Positions 8,307 to 16,818 of a stretch of 34,656 nt of DNA are shown here, in pieces (position 1 is the stretch's first letter; every line of letters begins with the position of its first letter). Made by a program: the position numbers and the translations under genes. The notes under the pieces were generated by a model that did no database searches, was not told where the DNA came from, and saw only the letters and a list, made by a program, of their open reading frames with translations. The stretch is from Candidatus Physcousia equi (lineage in GTDB: Bacteria; Bacteroidota; Bacteroidia; Bacteroidales; Bacteroidaceae), in assembly GCA_018065005.1 (NCBI GenBank), contig JAGHUD010000058.1, forward strand, positions 1 through 34,656. Direction: 5' to 3'.

Positions 8307-9295
8307 GATTCTACGTTGTATATTCGGTTCACCACATCGATTGGCTTGATGGCATGCCAACACTTCATCTCGCCCAACTTGCACTCCTTGCTGCCTGCTA
8401 TGGTGCAAGGCTGGCAAGGCAGGTCTGCCCAGAGACAGTCCTCCTCACGCTGTCCCCATCCCAAGAAACCACAATGGGGGGTGGTGGAGCCCCAGAGACT
8501 GACGACTCGCGTGCCCATCAGCGAGGCAAGATGCATATTGGCGGAGTCCATGCTGACCATCACATCCAACTCGCCCATGAGTTTCAATTCATCTTCGATT
8601 TGCATGGTTCCTGCCACGCAAACAACCCGATCGGATAGGGTCTTCCACAATTCAAAGAGGGGGATTTCCGCTTTTCCTCCAAAAAGATATACTGTGGTTT
8701 CTGGCTTCTCAGCAAGCAAACGCACCACTTCGCGCATGTGCTCCATTGGGTAGGTCTTATTGGGATAGCGTGCTGCTGGCGCTATGCCTATCTTGCGGAT
8801 GGAAGATGAAGGGGAGGCTTTTGAGAGCGAAGGATTGGCGGCGAAGGGTGCTACCTTGTTGAGCAACTCCACATAGCGCCGCGTGAAGGGCATCGAGGGT
8901 GTGCGACGCTGTTCGGGACTGCCAGCCAAAAGGCGTTTGCGCTCTGCCCTTCTCTTACTCACCATGAGCACCTTGGTGCCTGTGAGACGGAAAGACGAGT
9001 CGATGACCCAACTGCGAAGAACGTTGTGAAGGTCGCAAACGCAGTCGAAGTGCATCTTGTGCAGTTTGCGTATGAGACGACACAAGCCTAAAAGACTGCG
9101 GTGTTGGTCTTCGAAAAGAACAAAGTCAACATTCTCCAGACTGCCGACGAAGAGACGGCGGAAGAAAGGTCGGGTCAGGACTGTTACCTGCATCTCTTTG
9201 TGGGCGGCTGCAAAAGCATGTATGGCAGGAATGGTCATGGCCACGTCGCCAAGCGCGGACAGTCGTATGATCAATATGCGTTGTTTTCGTTCCAT
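8303..9295 (-). CDS. Family 9 glycosyltransferase (heptosyltransferase-like)
   Basis: A protein of 330 residues of the WaaC/WaaF/WaaQ type, which adds heptose or a similar sugar to the inner core of LPS at the cytoplasmic face. RILIIRLSALGDVAMTIPA is the GT9 N-terminal signature. VSMDSANMHLASLMGTRVV with SLWGSTTP is the C-terminal signature for the ADP-heptose site. PAARYPNKTYP near the domain border fits the family's W/R..K.W patch. ATG 9295 (MERKQR) is used; a TTG five codons upstream at 9310 is possible. The stop overlaps the next gene by ATGA. Its place in a Kdo/lipid A run supports a core role. Confidence 0.87.
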   Translation of the reverse strand: MERKQRILIIRLSALGDVAMTIPAIHAFAAAHKEMQVTVLTRPFFRRLFVGSLENVDFVLFEDQHRSLLGLCRLIRKLHKMHFDCVCDLHNVLRSWVIDSSFRLTGTKVLMVSKRRAERKRLLAGSPEQRRTPSMPFTRRYVELLNKVAPFAANPSLSKASPSSSIRKIGIAPAARYPNKTYPMEHMREVVRLLAEKPETTVYLFGGKAEIPLFELWKTLSDRVVCVAGTMQIEDELKLMGELDVMVSMDSANMHLASLMGTRVVSLWGSTTPHCGFLGWGQREEDCLWADLPCQPCTIAGSKECKLGEMKCWHAIKPIDVVNRIYNVES

Positions 9296-9342
9296 AGATT
9301 TTACTGTCAAGTATTCGCTAAATTAATTTCATCTACGGGCTC

Positions 9343-11217
9343 TTATCTTGCATCGAGGTCGTTATACAAATACTGCAAAATGGATTTGCCCTTGCGCTCG
9401 CGTTCTGGGTCAGGATGGGTAATGGCCTTTTGCGTCACATTGTTGAAGACGGTGACTCCTGTGGAATCGCGCAAGTTGAATCCGTCGTTGAAGGTGTTGA
9501 ATGCAAAGGGATAGGTATAGGTGTCGGCAAGAACATCACGACTGAAGGGGAAGTCGTCGTGGGGCATGCCTAGCTGGCCCAACACGGTGGCGGGAATGTC
9601 GGTTTGGCTGACAAGCGTGGATATGCGGCAAGTGTCCTGCACAACACCGCCCATCATAAGGAAAGGAATAAAGGGGAAGTCGGCGGCTTCTTGTGAGCGG
9701 TGGTTGAAACCGTGGTCGGCGGTGATGACCACCAAAAGGTTCTCCCAAGCTGGCGAAGCCTTGAGCGTCTTGATGAGGTCGCCGATGCACTGGTCGGTAT
9801 AGGCAAAGCCGTTAAACATTTTGTCCTTCATACGCTGATAGGGAACATCGAAGGGGGTGTGCGACGAGACGGTGAGGAAGGTGGTGTAGAAGGGCGTTTT
9901 CGATTCGCGAGACTTGCGCACAACATCTTCGGCAAGCCACTTGCACGCGATATGGTCGGGGACACCCCATTTGGTGCTTCGCTCGTCTGACGTAAAGTCA
10001 TCTTGAGAGACGAGCTTATCATGCCCGACTGCCAGAAAATAGTCGGACATATTAAAGAAGGTGATATCGCTCGCATAGAGTATCTGCGTGTCATAGCCAT
10101 AGCGTTTCAGCGTTTTGGGCAAGCCCGGCAAGGTTGCCACCTTTTTGCTGTAGCGCATGATGCTCGTAGTAGGCTGTCCCAAGTATCCACTGATGGCACA
10201 GACGGTGCCGCGGTCAGTGCGGAAGCTGCCGCAATAGCAATGGTCGAAGCATATACCCTCGTTCATCAAGCGACTCAGATTGGGGGCTACGTCCTTGGGC
10301 AACTCGCCGGTCTCTGCTGCCACCCTGTTGTCAGGAGTGTTCAGACTCTCAATGAACAAGGCGCCCATGCCTTCTATGATGATGTAGAGGATGTTGGGAC
10401 GATTCGTGGTGAGGCGACATGCAGATTTGCCTGTCTTGGGAAACAAGTCAGGCACGATGGCATCCACCTCCTCATCCGTATAATAACGGTATTCCTTTCT
10501 GAAGTCACCTCTGTGTGAGAGCGAATACACCATGTTGAACATGGGGTTTACCGCACAATGATTGAAGAAGGTGACACTCGAATAATAGGCTTTGGATGGG
10601 GTGTTGGGCCAAATGTCAATGCCTCGCACACCAGCAAAGATGAGTCCATAAGAAATCAGAAATACGGGCAAAGGCAAGAGTTTGCGCCATGCGAAACGCT
10701 TTGAGGACGGCGACTTCACCTGCGTCGCTCTGCTGCCATACATCGCCCACATATATATCCTATAAAAAAGAAAGGTGAGCGCCACGATGAGGAACAGACG
10801 CCATAGAATGTACCACACAGAGACGGAGGCAGCTGCATTCTTCGGATCGGTGATGTAGAAGAAGACGGTGTTGTCAAGTTTGAACTCCCAGAACTCATAA
10901 AGCGAAGCATCTACCACGGCAGCCAATGCCATGAGAAAAGCGATGATGCCAAGATAGACCTTTGATGCTATCTTCTTTTCGCTACGTGGAAAGTAATGAT
11001 ACACACACAATGCAAGAGCTGGCAGCGCCACAAGATAGCCCGTGGCTGCAAAGTCAAGGGCGAGACCGTGGCTATAGATTTCAAAGATATCCTTCAAGGA
11101 GAAGTGGCTGTCTCCATGTCCGATGTTCATCAGCATGAACAATGGTTTCTGGACGAGCAGGAAACTGCAAAGCAGACTCGCATAGAGTTTAATAAGTCGA
11201 AATATGCTGTGTTTCAT
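9343..11217 (-). CDS. LtaS-type membrane sulfatase-fold transferase
   Basis: A protein of 624 residues of the alkaline phosphatase superfamily. The N-terminal third has about five membrane helices. A periplasmic catalytic domain begins near residue 275: NILYIIIEGMGALF, then SFRTDRGTVCAISGY with the likely Thr nucleophile, and ITADHGFNHRS as the metal-binding Asp-His motif. Relatives transfer phosphoglycerol or phosphoethanolamine from phospholipids onto glycans, and some Bacteroidota members are annotated only as sulfatases. In this LPS setting a phospho-substituent transferase is more likely than a true sulfatase, because the cysteine-sulfatase motif CxPxR is absent. The gap to the GT9 ATG is 47 bases. 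Confidence 0.82.
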   Translation of the reverse strand: MKHSIFRLIKLYASLLCSFLLVQKPLFMLMNIGHGDSHFSLKDIFEIYSHGLALDFAATGYLVALPALALCVYHYFPRSEKKIASKVYLGIIAFLMALAAVVDASLYEFWEFKLDNTVFFYITDPKNAAASVSVWYILWRLFLIVALTFLFYRIYMWAMYGSRATQVKSPSSKRFAWRKLLPLPVFLISYGLIFAGVRGIDIWPNTPSKAYYSSVTFFNHCAVNPMFNMVYSLSHRGDFRKEYRYYTDEEVDAIVPDLFPKTGKSACRLTTNRPNILYIIIEGMGALFIESLNTPDNRVAAETGELPKDVAPNLSRLMNEGICFDHCYCGSFRTDRGTVCAISGYLGQPTTSIMRYSKKVATLPGLPKTLKRYGYDTQILYASDITFFNMSDYFLAVGHDKLVSQDDFTSDERSTKWGVPDHIACKWLAEDVVRKSRESKTPFYTTFLTVSSHTPFDVPYQRMKDKMFNGFAYTDQCIGDLIKTLKASPAWENLLVVITADHGFNHRSQEAADFPFIPFLMMGGVVQDTCRISTLVSQTDIPATVLGQLGMPHDDFPFSRDVLADTYTYPFAFNTFNDGFNLRDSTGVTVFNNVTQKAITHPDPERERKGKSILQYLYNDLDAR

Positions 11218-11307
11218 TGATTCAGTACTTTGCTATTCTTTACTTTCGGAAATTATTGATGTCACCACAACTTTGAAGCACCAACGCCCCATATATGTGT
11301 GTGTGCT

Positions 11308-13044
11308 TCATTGTTCTTTCATCAAAGCATCATAGTCGATGTCTCCACGAATGATGCGCTTGCGTTGTTTGTCGTATTTCTCTGAGATGAAATCGTGTTG
11401 CGCTTGATACTCATCGGTCGAGATACCTCCCAAGTGGAGCAAGACGTTTGATAGGTCTGAACTAAGTATCGGGCGAGAGGCTGCTGCGCGAATGGAGTCA
11501 GCGAGTGCCGGTCGTCGGGCTTGGAATGTGTCGGTCATGCAACAAAGGAGTGGCACCTCATATTGATAACGCGCCACCTCTCGGGACAGGTTCTCCTCGT
11601 TCGACCGACAAAAATAGTCACGCCAATCCAGCACCTCTTCGCCATGGTCAGACAAATAAAACGCAATGGCATCCTCACTGCGGAACAGGTTCAAGAGTCT
11701 GCCTACCACCTTGTCGTTGTAGTATGTTGCGTTGTCATACTCCGCCACCGTTTGACGACCACTCTCTCCGCCAAAGTTGGCTGTCACATCCGATGCGCGG
11801 AAATGAGTCTCCGACGCTGGATAGCGCTCGGCGTATTTGGCATGCTGACCGATGAGGTGAACAATGAGCAAGGTGGGATGCTGTGTCAAACTATCAATAG
11901 AAGGCAATTCATCGAGCAGTTCCATGTCGTAGTCATGCTTCTGTTTGTTGCGCCTTGAGAACTGCAAACGAGACAAGCCGCTTTGGTTGAAAATGGTGCC
12001 TCCCAAACCATCATAGTTGTCGTTTGAATTATACACAAACTGATTGGTAAAGAAACAGACTTCATAGCCTGCCTTGCGGAAAAGAGCGGTGAACAAGGTG
12101 TGCTGTGTCCAATCATCAGAGCAACTGTCATCCCATGTCGAGAACAGGCGCTTGAACACATTAGACGTGACATTGAAGGGCGCCACCGCATCTGTGAAGA
12201 CCACCAGATTTCCTTGGTCGCGCAGTTTCGTCAGGTTGGGACTCACCGGACGATAATCTGCCACATAAAGCGGTGTGTGGTATTTTGAGAAAGACTCACC
12301 GATAACCAATACAATGAGCGGACACCCAGTACCCGTGGATTGTGCACCAAGGCGTCTCACCGAAGCTTCAAGCACATCCATCTCTTTAGTGGCAACATGA
12401 TTGAACGCCACGCCATAAAAGAAGCGAACCAAGGGCGTGGTCATGTGGGGCACCACATCGGCGCACTCCGATACGGTGCGTGCGCAGTACGTCATCCACA
12501 GTTTCTTGTATGTCGACATCTGACGGGCACCCGCCCACGAAATGATGACGAACACCAATGCCTGAACCACATAGGAGAAGCGCAGCCTTCTGACCATCCA
12601 GGTGAAGAGCCAAGACAAGCCACCCACCACTGCCATCGACAGCAGAACAAGCCAGAGAGAAGAGCCCGTCAAGACAGACAGCAAGAACTCACTGCTCTCG
12701 CGTGCGTCAGTTTCCAGAATCAGCTGCACCACATTGATGCAAAAGAGTGAGTGATAGATAAAGAGCGTGAAGAGCTCCACAACCAGAGGCAACAGCACCA
12801 CGATGTAGCCCAGCCAGGCAAGGCGAATATGCCCGAGAAGCGTGACCAGGACGCAAAAAAGATAACAGGAAAACAAGGAGAGGAAACAAGGGAGGAACAG
12901 TCCCGTTTGCACCCCATAGCAGCTGCCGAGTAGCGGGAGAAGAACAGAAAGCAGATACGAAAAGAAGAAAAGCCAGGTATGCTTCTTGAGTGGAAGCTGC
13001 ATCAGTTCCCACACTTTCTTTGTGTATCGCTTTAATTTCTTCAT
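11308..13044 (-). CDS. Phosphoethanolamine transferase-like protein (EptA/CptA type)
   Basis: A protein of 578 residues with about five N-terminal membrane helices and a periplasmic sulfatase-fold domain. Family marks are LIVLVIGESFSKYHTPLY with PVSPNL, the segment APFNVTSN that probably contains the Thr nucleophile, IVHLIGQHAKY and FYLSDHGEEVLD. EptA/CptA enzymes move phosphoethanolamine from phosphatidylethanolamine to lipid A or core sugars and can lower the surface negative charge. The ATG at 13044 is preferred; a GTG at 13059 overlaps the upstream TAG stop by one base and would add five residues. It sits between a GT4 and the second sulfatase-fold transferase, so the cluster has two such enzymes in a row. 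Confidence 0.82.
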   Translation of the reverse strand: MKKLKRYTKKVWELMQLPLKKHTWLFFFSYLLSVLLPLLGSCYGVQTGLFLPCFLSLFSCYLFCVLVTLLGHIRLAWLGYIVVLLPLVVELFTLFIYHSLFCINVVQLILETDARESSEFLLSVLTGSSLWLVLLSMAVVGGLSWLFTWMVRRLRFSYVVQALVFVIISWAGARQMSTYKKLWMTYCARTVSECADVVPHMTTPLVRFFYGVAFNHVATKEMDVLEASVRRLGAQSTGTGCPLIVLVIGESFSKYHTPLYVADYRPVSPNLTKLRDQGNLVVFTDAVAPFNVTSNVFKRLFSTWDDSCSDDWTQHTLFTALFRKAGYEVCFFTNQFVYNSNDNYDGLGGTIFNQSGLSRLQFSRRNKQKHDYDMELLDELPSIDSLTQHPTLLIVHLIGQHAKYAERYPASETHFRASDVTANFGGESGRQTVAEYDNATYYNDKVVGRLLNLFRSEDAIAFYLSDHGEEVLDWRDYFCRSNEENLSREVARYQYEVPLLCCMTDTFQARRPALADSIRAAASRPILSSDLSNVLLHLGGISTDEYQAQHDFISEKYDKQRKRIIRGDIDYDALMKEQ

Positions 13045-13058
13045 TCCTGTCGCGGACA

Positions 13059-14171
13059 CTATAGTCCCAATTTCTTAAACAAGTCTTGCCATGCCGCGCC
13101 CGTTCGGGCAACAGAATAGGTGGAAGCCTTCGCCAAGGCAGCCTGGCGCATGGACAACTGCAACCGTTCGTCTGTTGCTATCTCCACCAGTGCTTTGGCA
13201 AACACCTCGCCTTCGAAAGGCGGAATACAACGCCCACTGACTCCATCTTCAATCATATCCCTCGCACCTGCAAAACTCTCATAGACGATGGGGATAACTC
13301 CATTCATCTGTGCCTCGCCTATGGTCATGGGCCATCCCTCGAAGGAGGAAGTCAGACAAATGATGGCTGCCCGATCATAGTAGGGCTGCACATGCCTTTG
13401 ATATCCTTCGAAACTTACATTTTTGAGTCCAAGCGCTGCCGCCATGGTTTTCAGTGCAGTCTCGTCGCGCCCCGTGCCCACTATGGTGAGACGCCAATCG
13501 GTCAAGCTATCCTCTACCCTCTTCCACACTTCAAGCAGACGTTCCACGTGTTTGTCACGTCTGCTCAAGCGCCCAACGTAGAGCACCTCCTTCTGTTTGT
13601 CCATGCAAGCGTCAGGGTTACCCTGTCCGCTGTGTATGGGGTTGGGGAGCACATGAATCTTGGATTCGTCGCCTTGGTTCCCCAGCATTTGCATCACCTC
13701 AGCTGTGTATTGGGGGCACAACACGCCATAGGCATCACAAGCATGGAAAATGCGACGGTATTTGCTTCGGTAGAAACACTCGTTGAAGATCTTGAACACA
13801 CCGTCATTCCCCACAAACTCATAGCCCACCATATTGTGGAGCACATAGACGAAACGCACCCCCGTCTTGCGTTTCAACCACGGCATATAGAGCAGTTCGC
13901 GATAGGAAACAATGCACTTCACATCATTCTGCTCCACATAGTCGCGAATGAAAGATGCTGCCTTGCGAGAGACTTTGAGCCGGCACGCAGGCATCTCGAC
14001 CACCTCGTATCGGCAAGGAGCCCCTTGGGGATAGCGATCTCTGCAGTGCTGTGGCGTGAGCACAGAAATCCGATAGCCCATCGAGGCCAGGTGATTTGCC
14101 ACATCGATGGTGACTCGCTCTGCCCCGCTGAAGGGGAACAGCTTATGTACGAAAACTATGTGCGCTGACAT
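13059..14171 (-). CDS. Family 4 glycosyltransferase
   Basis: A GT-B retaining glycosyltransferase of 370 residues. MSAHIVFVHKLFPFSGAERV holds the N-terminal loop. VLYVGRLSRRDKHVERLLE opens the donor-binding half, and SSFEGWPMTIGEAQMNGVIP contains the EX7E pair. It overlaps the upstream GT90 gene by 16 bases and touches the downstream EptA-like gene, which points to one transcript. The likely job is addition of a hexose to the LPS core. It shares only fold-level motifs with the GT4 at 7311-8306. Confidence 0.9.
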   Translation of the reverse strand: MSAHIVFVHKLFPFSGAERVTIDVANHLASMGYRISVLTPQHCRDRYPQGAPCRYEVVEMPACRLKVSRKAASFIRDYVEQNDVKCIVSYRELLYMPWLKRKTGVRFVYVLHNMVGYEFVGNDGVFKIFNECFYRSKYRRIFHACDAYGVLCPQYTAEVMQMLGNQGDESKIHVLPNPIHSGQGNPDACMDKQKEVLYVGRLSRRDKHVERLLEVWKRVEDSLTDWRLTIVGTGRDETALKTMAAALGLKNVSFEGYQRHVQPYYDRAAIICLTSSFEGWPMTIGEAQMNGVIPIVYESFAGARDMIEDGVSGRCIPPFEGEVFAKALVEIATDERLQLSMRQAALAKASTYSVARTGAAWQDLFKKLGL

Positions 14172-15157
14172 GATGCAAAGTATCTGCGTGCCACATTGTA
14201 TTGAATGGCAAGTTCAAGCCTATAGTTCTGGAATTGTCGCACATACTCGTGGGCATGCTGGACGATAGCCTCTGCCTCTTGCGGATGGTCGATATAGTAT
14301 TGCAACTTCTCTTCCAAGTCGCTGTAGTCATCCTTCACTTCGATATAGTGGTAGTTGGGCTTCAGCGTCCCTTCCATGAACCATGATTCATATTTTGGTT
14401 TAGGCATGACGGCAATGGAGTTGCTCGACATCACCCACTTGAGATTCGTTGCCACATCATGTCCTTCTATCGTCATGATAAACTTATAGCCGAGTTGTTC
14501 GTCCTTAGTCATGAAGTCCTTCACCCATTCTGGATGCTCGGTGTAGGCGTCGCGGTTCACCATGCCGAAATTGCACAACGGGTGGTTCCAGTACTTCTCG
14601 AGCAAGAGTGCACGCCAAGGTTGTCGGCGCACGACATTACGGCTCACCGCCATGGGCTTCTTGGATGCGAAAGATCGTTTGTCCTTTACCCATTGGAAGT
14701 GGCGTTCGCTGTCCAGCTTCATGACGACGGAGTTGGTCGTAGGCCTGACGGGGCGTGTCTTGACGAAGAAAGGAAACTCATATTCTTGTGTGATGTCGCC
14801 AAAAAGGTAAGCCATATCATAGTTCTCCTCGAACGCTCCTACTGCACGATAGAGGTCGAGGAAATATGCACTGAACTTGTGCTTCTTGTGCCAAGGATAG
14901 CGATAGTCCTTGAGTGGCACAATCGAAGGCATCTCCTCGCCGCATTCGCGATAGGTCTGGGGCACCTTGCTCTCGGGCGAGAAGCGGGCATAGTAGCCAG
15001 TGCGGTCCTCCACGAGTTTTCTCTCCTCCTCTGTGAGCGACTTCATCAAGCGCTCGAGCCTCATGCGTCGCCATGCCTTGGGCATATAGTAAACGCCAAA
15101 GTTGTGGACGTAAAAGCTGATTCGATGGAAGAACTTATGCAGGTCTATCTTCTTCAT
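14156..15157 (-). CDS. Family 90 glycosyltransferase (LPS core, CAP10-like)
   Basis: A protein of 333 residues of the GT90 family, known from fungal CAP10, animal POGLUT and many bacterial LPS core xylosyl or glucosyl transferases. The marks are the C-terminal block KFIMTIEGHDVATNLKWVMS, followed by SNSIAVMPKPKYESWF and a stretch ending HEYVRQF. There is no signal peptide, so it acts in the cytosol. The ATG overlaps the upstream stop by ATGA, and its own end overlaps the GT4. Sugar specificity is not readable. Confidence 0.82.
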   Translation of the reverse strand: MKKIDLHKFFHRISFYVHNFGVYYMPKAWRRMRLERLMKSLTEEERKLVEDRTGYYARFSPESKVPQTYRECGEEMPSIVPLKDYRYPWHKKHKFSAYFLDLYRAVGAFEENYDMAYLFGDITQEYEFPFFVKTRPVRPTTNSVVMKLDSERHFQWVKDKRSFASKKPMAVSRNVVRRQPWRALLLEKYWNHPLCNFGMVNRDAYTEHPEWVKDFMTKDEQLGYKFIMTIEGHDVATNLKWVMSSNSIAVMPKPKYESWFMEGTLKPNYHYIEVKDDYSDLEEKLQYYIDHPQEAEAIVQHAHEYVRQFQNYRLELAIQYNVARRYFASCQRT

Positions 15158-15888
15158 ACAAGGTCTTTCTCGAGCATATACTTCTCCACGCCCTCGATAT
15201 CCTTCTTCGTGTCTACAGAGAGCGACTTGCAGTGACAGTTATAGTAGTAGATAGGCACATGGTTTTCGATGAAACGGAACGAATCGTTCTCCTCAATCTT
15301 CTCAATGGGTCCGCGCGGCGTGTTGTGGTAGTATTCGAGTGCTTTTTGGGTGAAAGCGCCCACGCCGACAAACTTATGGTAGACATAGTCCATGTTGCCC
15401 TTGGGATAAGGAATGGGGCTGCGGCTGATGAAGAGACACCGGTTGTCGGCAGCTGTGACAATCTTGAGGTTCGTTGCATCCACCACCTCCACGGGATTGC
15501 TGAAGTCGGTCATCAAATTGCTGACATACATAGCATCTTTGTCCAGTTTGTCGGGGATGCATTGCACGATGGCATCGTGGGTGAGCAGTGGTTCGTCGCC
15601 GTTGACCATGACATAGAGGTCGGCAGCTATCTTGGTCGACACCTCGTAGAGACGTTCGGTGGCGGTGTCGTGTGTTGAAGCCGTCATCACCACTTCAGCT
15701 CCGAATCCCTGTGCCATCTTTTCGATTTCCTCAGCGTCGGTTGCCACATACACTTCCTCAAATTCGGGGCATTCTTTGCAGTGCTCCCAAACCCACTGTA
15801 GCATGGGCTTGCCACAGATGAGTGCCGTGGGTTTATTAAAAAATCGTGAGCTCTCCTTACGAGCCGGAATAACACAAATAATTTTCAT
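15154..15888 (-). CDS. KdsB-like cytidylyltransferase (CMP-Kdo synthetase family, divergent)
   Basis: A nucleotidyltransferase of 244 residues, close in length to KdsB (about 250). It has IPARKESSRFFNKPTALICG (nucleotide loop), VYVATDAEEI, VMVNGDEPLL (metal Asp) and SVDTKKDIEGVEKYM near the end, as in KdsB. KdsB makes CMP-Kdo, the donor for KdtA, which is encoded two genes upstream. However, the usual HxSGTDR substrate motif reads STHDTATERL here, and the loop SPIPYPKGN differs too. It could use Kdo or a related sugar acid, so the gene symbol is left open. It starts 4 bases after the acyltransferase stop and ends in an ATGA overlap with GT90. Confidence 0.75.
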   Translation of the reverse strand: MKIICVIPARKESSRFFNKPTALICGKPMLQWVWEHCKECPEFEEVYVATDAEEIEKMAQGFGAEVVMTASTHDTATERLYEVSTKIAADLYVMVNGDEPLLTHDAIVQCIPDKLDKDAMYVSNLMTDFSNPVEVVDATNLKIVTAADNRCLFISRSPIPYPKGNMDYVYHKFVGVGAFTQKALEYYHNTPRGPIEKIEENDSFRFIENHVPIYYYNCHCKSLSVDTKKDIEGVEKYMLEKDLV

Positions 15889-15892
15889 TTAT

Positions 15893-16807
15893 TTATATCT
15901 TTGATTTCATTAAACGATTTTTGATTTCTTCGGGGCATTCGTGGTTGTTTCTCCATCGGTTGTGCGACCACAGCCAGAGGGATGGTCTTCTGCGAATGGT
16001 CTCTTCAAGCATCTTGTAGAACTGTCTTGTGTAGGGTGCATCCACGTCGGTCTGCTCTGGATGGACTTGTTTGAACGTCAAACGATAGTAACCTCGCTTG
16101 GGTTTCTCAATGTCGAGGTAGAGAACCTCGGCACCAATCTTTGCAGCCAGTTCCTCGCCGCCCGAAACGAAGTCGGTGATCTGATTCATGAAGACGGTCC
16201 ATCGCTTGGCTGCCGTATAGGCGCGCTGGTCGCTGATGAATCCAACTAGAAAAGGTTCGCCCTCCTTGTGCCATCTGAGCACGGTGCGCACGGCTTGTCG
16301 CATCTCGATGAGTGTGGTGTCCCAATGTGCGCGCAAGGCGTTCATCAACTCCTCGACCAGACGGTTAGGGATGTGCTTGTATATCTCGCCACCCCGCTTG
16401 GGTGCCTTGTAGCGCACAGAAATCTCTTGTGCCCACTCCCAACACCCGCAGTGGCCGAGCAGGAGAATGACAGATCGCCCTTCTGCCGCCACACGCTCTA
16501 TGAGTTCTCAGCCTTGCACGTCGACTCGCTTTATGAGCACCTGGATTTTCATAATGAGCAGTTTGAACGACTCCACGGCGGTGTCGCAAAGCTGGCGATA
16601 GAAAGATTTCTGAATGCGGCGCAGTGCCTTGTCTGTCTTGTCGGGGAAGGAAGCTTTCAGGTTCTTCTTGATCACCTTGTTTCTATAGCGCACGAGATAG
16701 CACACGACGAAGTAACCTAAGTCGCTGATCAGGTACAGAAACCATAGCGGCAACTTAGCCACTACGCGCAGCACGCTGATGGTTCTTTGTATGTTCTTGT
16801 CGGTCAT
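15893..16807 (-). pseudogene. Late lipid A acyltransferase (LpxL/HtrB family) with in-frame TGA
   Basis: The reading frame encodes 304 codons in one frame but is cut by TGA at 16510-16508 (codon 100). The part before it has the N-terminal membrane helix (LPLWFLYLISDLGYFVVCYL) and the RYRNKVIKKNLKASFPDK segment typical of Bacteroidota LpxL. The part after it has the catalytic HX4E motif GHCGCWEW (His119, Glu124) and runs to a normal stop. Homologues read through at this place with a sense codon, so one base change explains the break. The enzyme would add a secondary acyl chain to Kdo-lipid IVA. As written, either the gene is inactive, or the second half starts at a later codon such as GTG 16492 and lacks its anchor, or the base call is wrong. 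Flanks are tight (11 bases after kdtA, 4 before the next gene). Confidence 0.8.
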
Positions 16808-16818
16808 GTCTTGTTGCT

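Noticed and set aside
13086..14168. Plus-strand open frame of 360 codons
   Set aside because: Antisense of a clear GT4 glycosyltransferase.
16508..16510. TGA as a selenocysteine codon or a changed genetic code
   Set aside because: The family has no selenocysteine at this place, no SECIS-like hairpin is evident, and TGA is used as a normal stop elsewhere (for example the cytidylyltransferase and GT9 genes).
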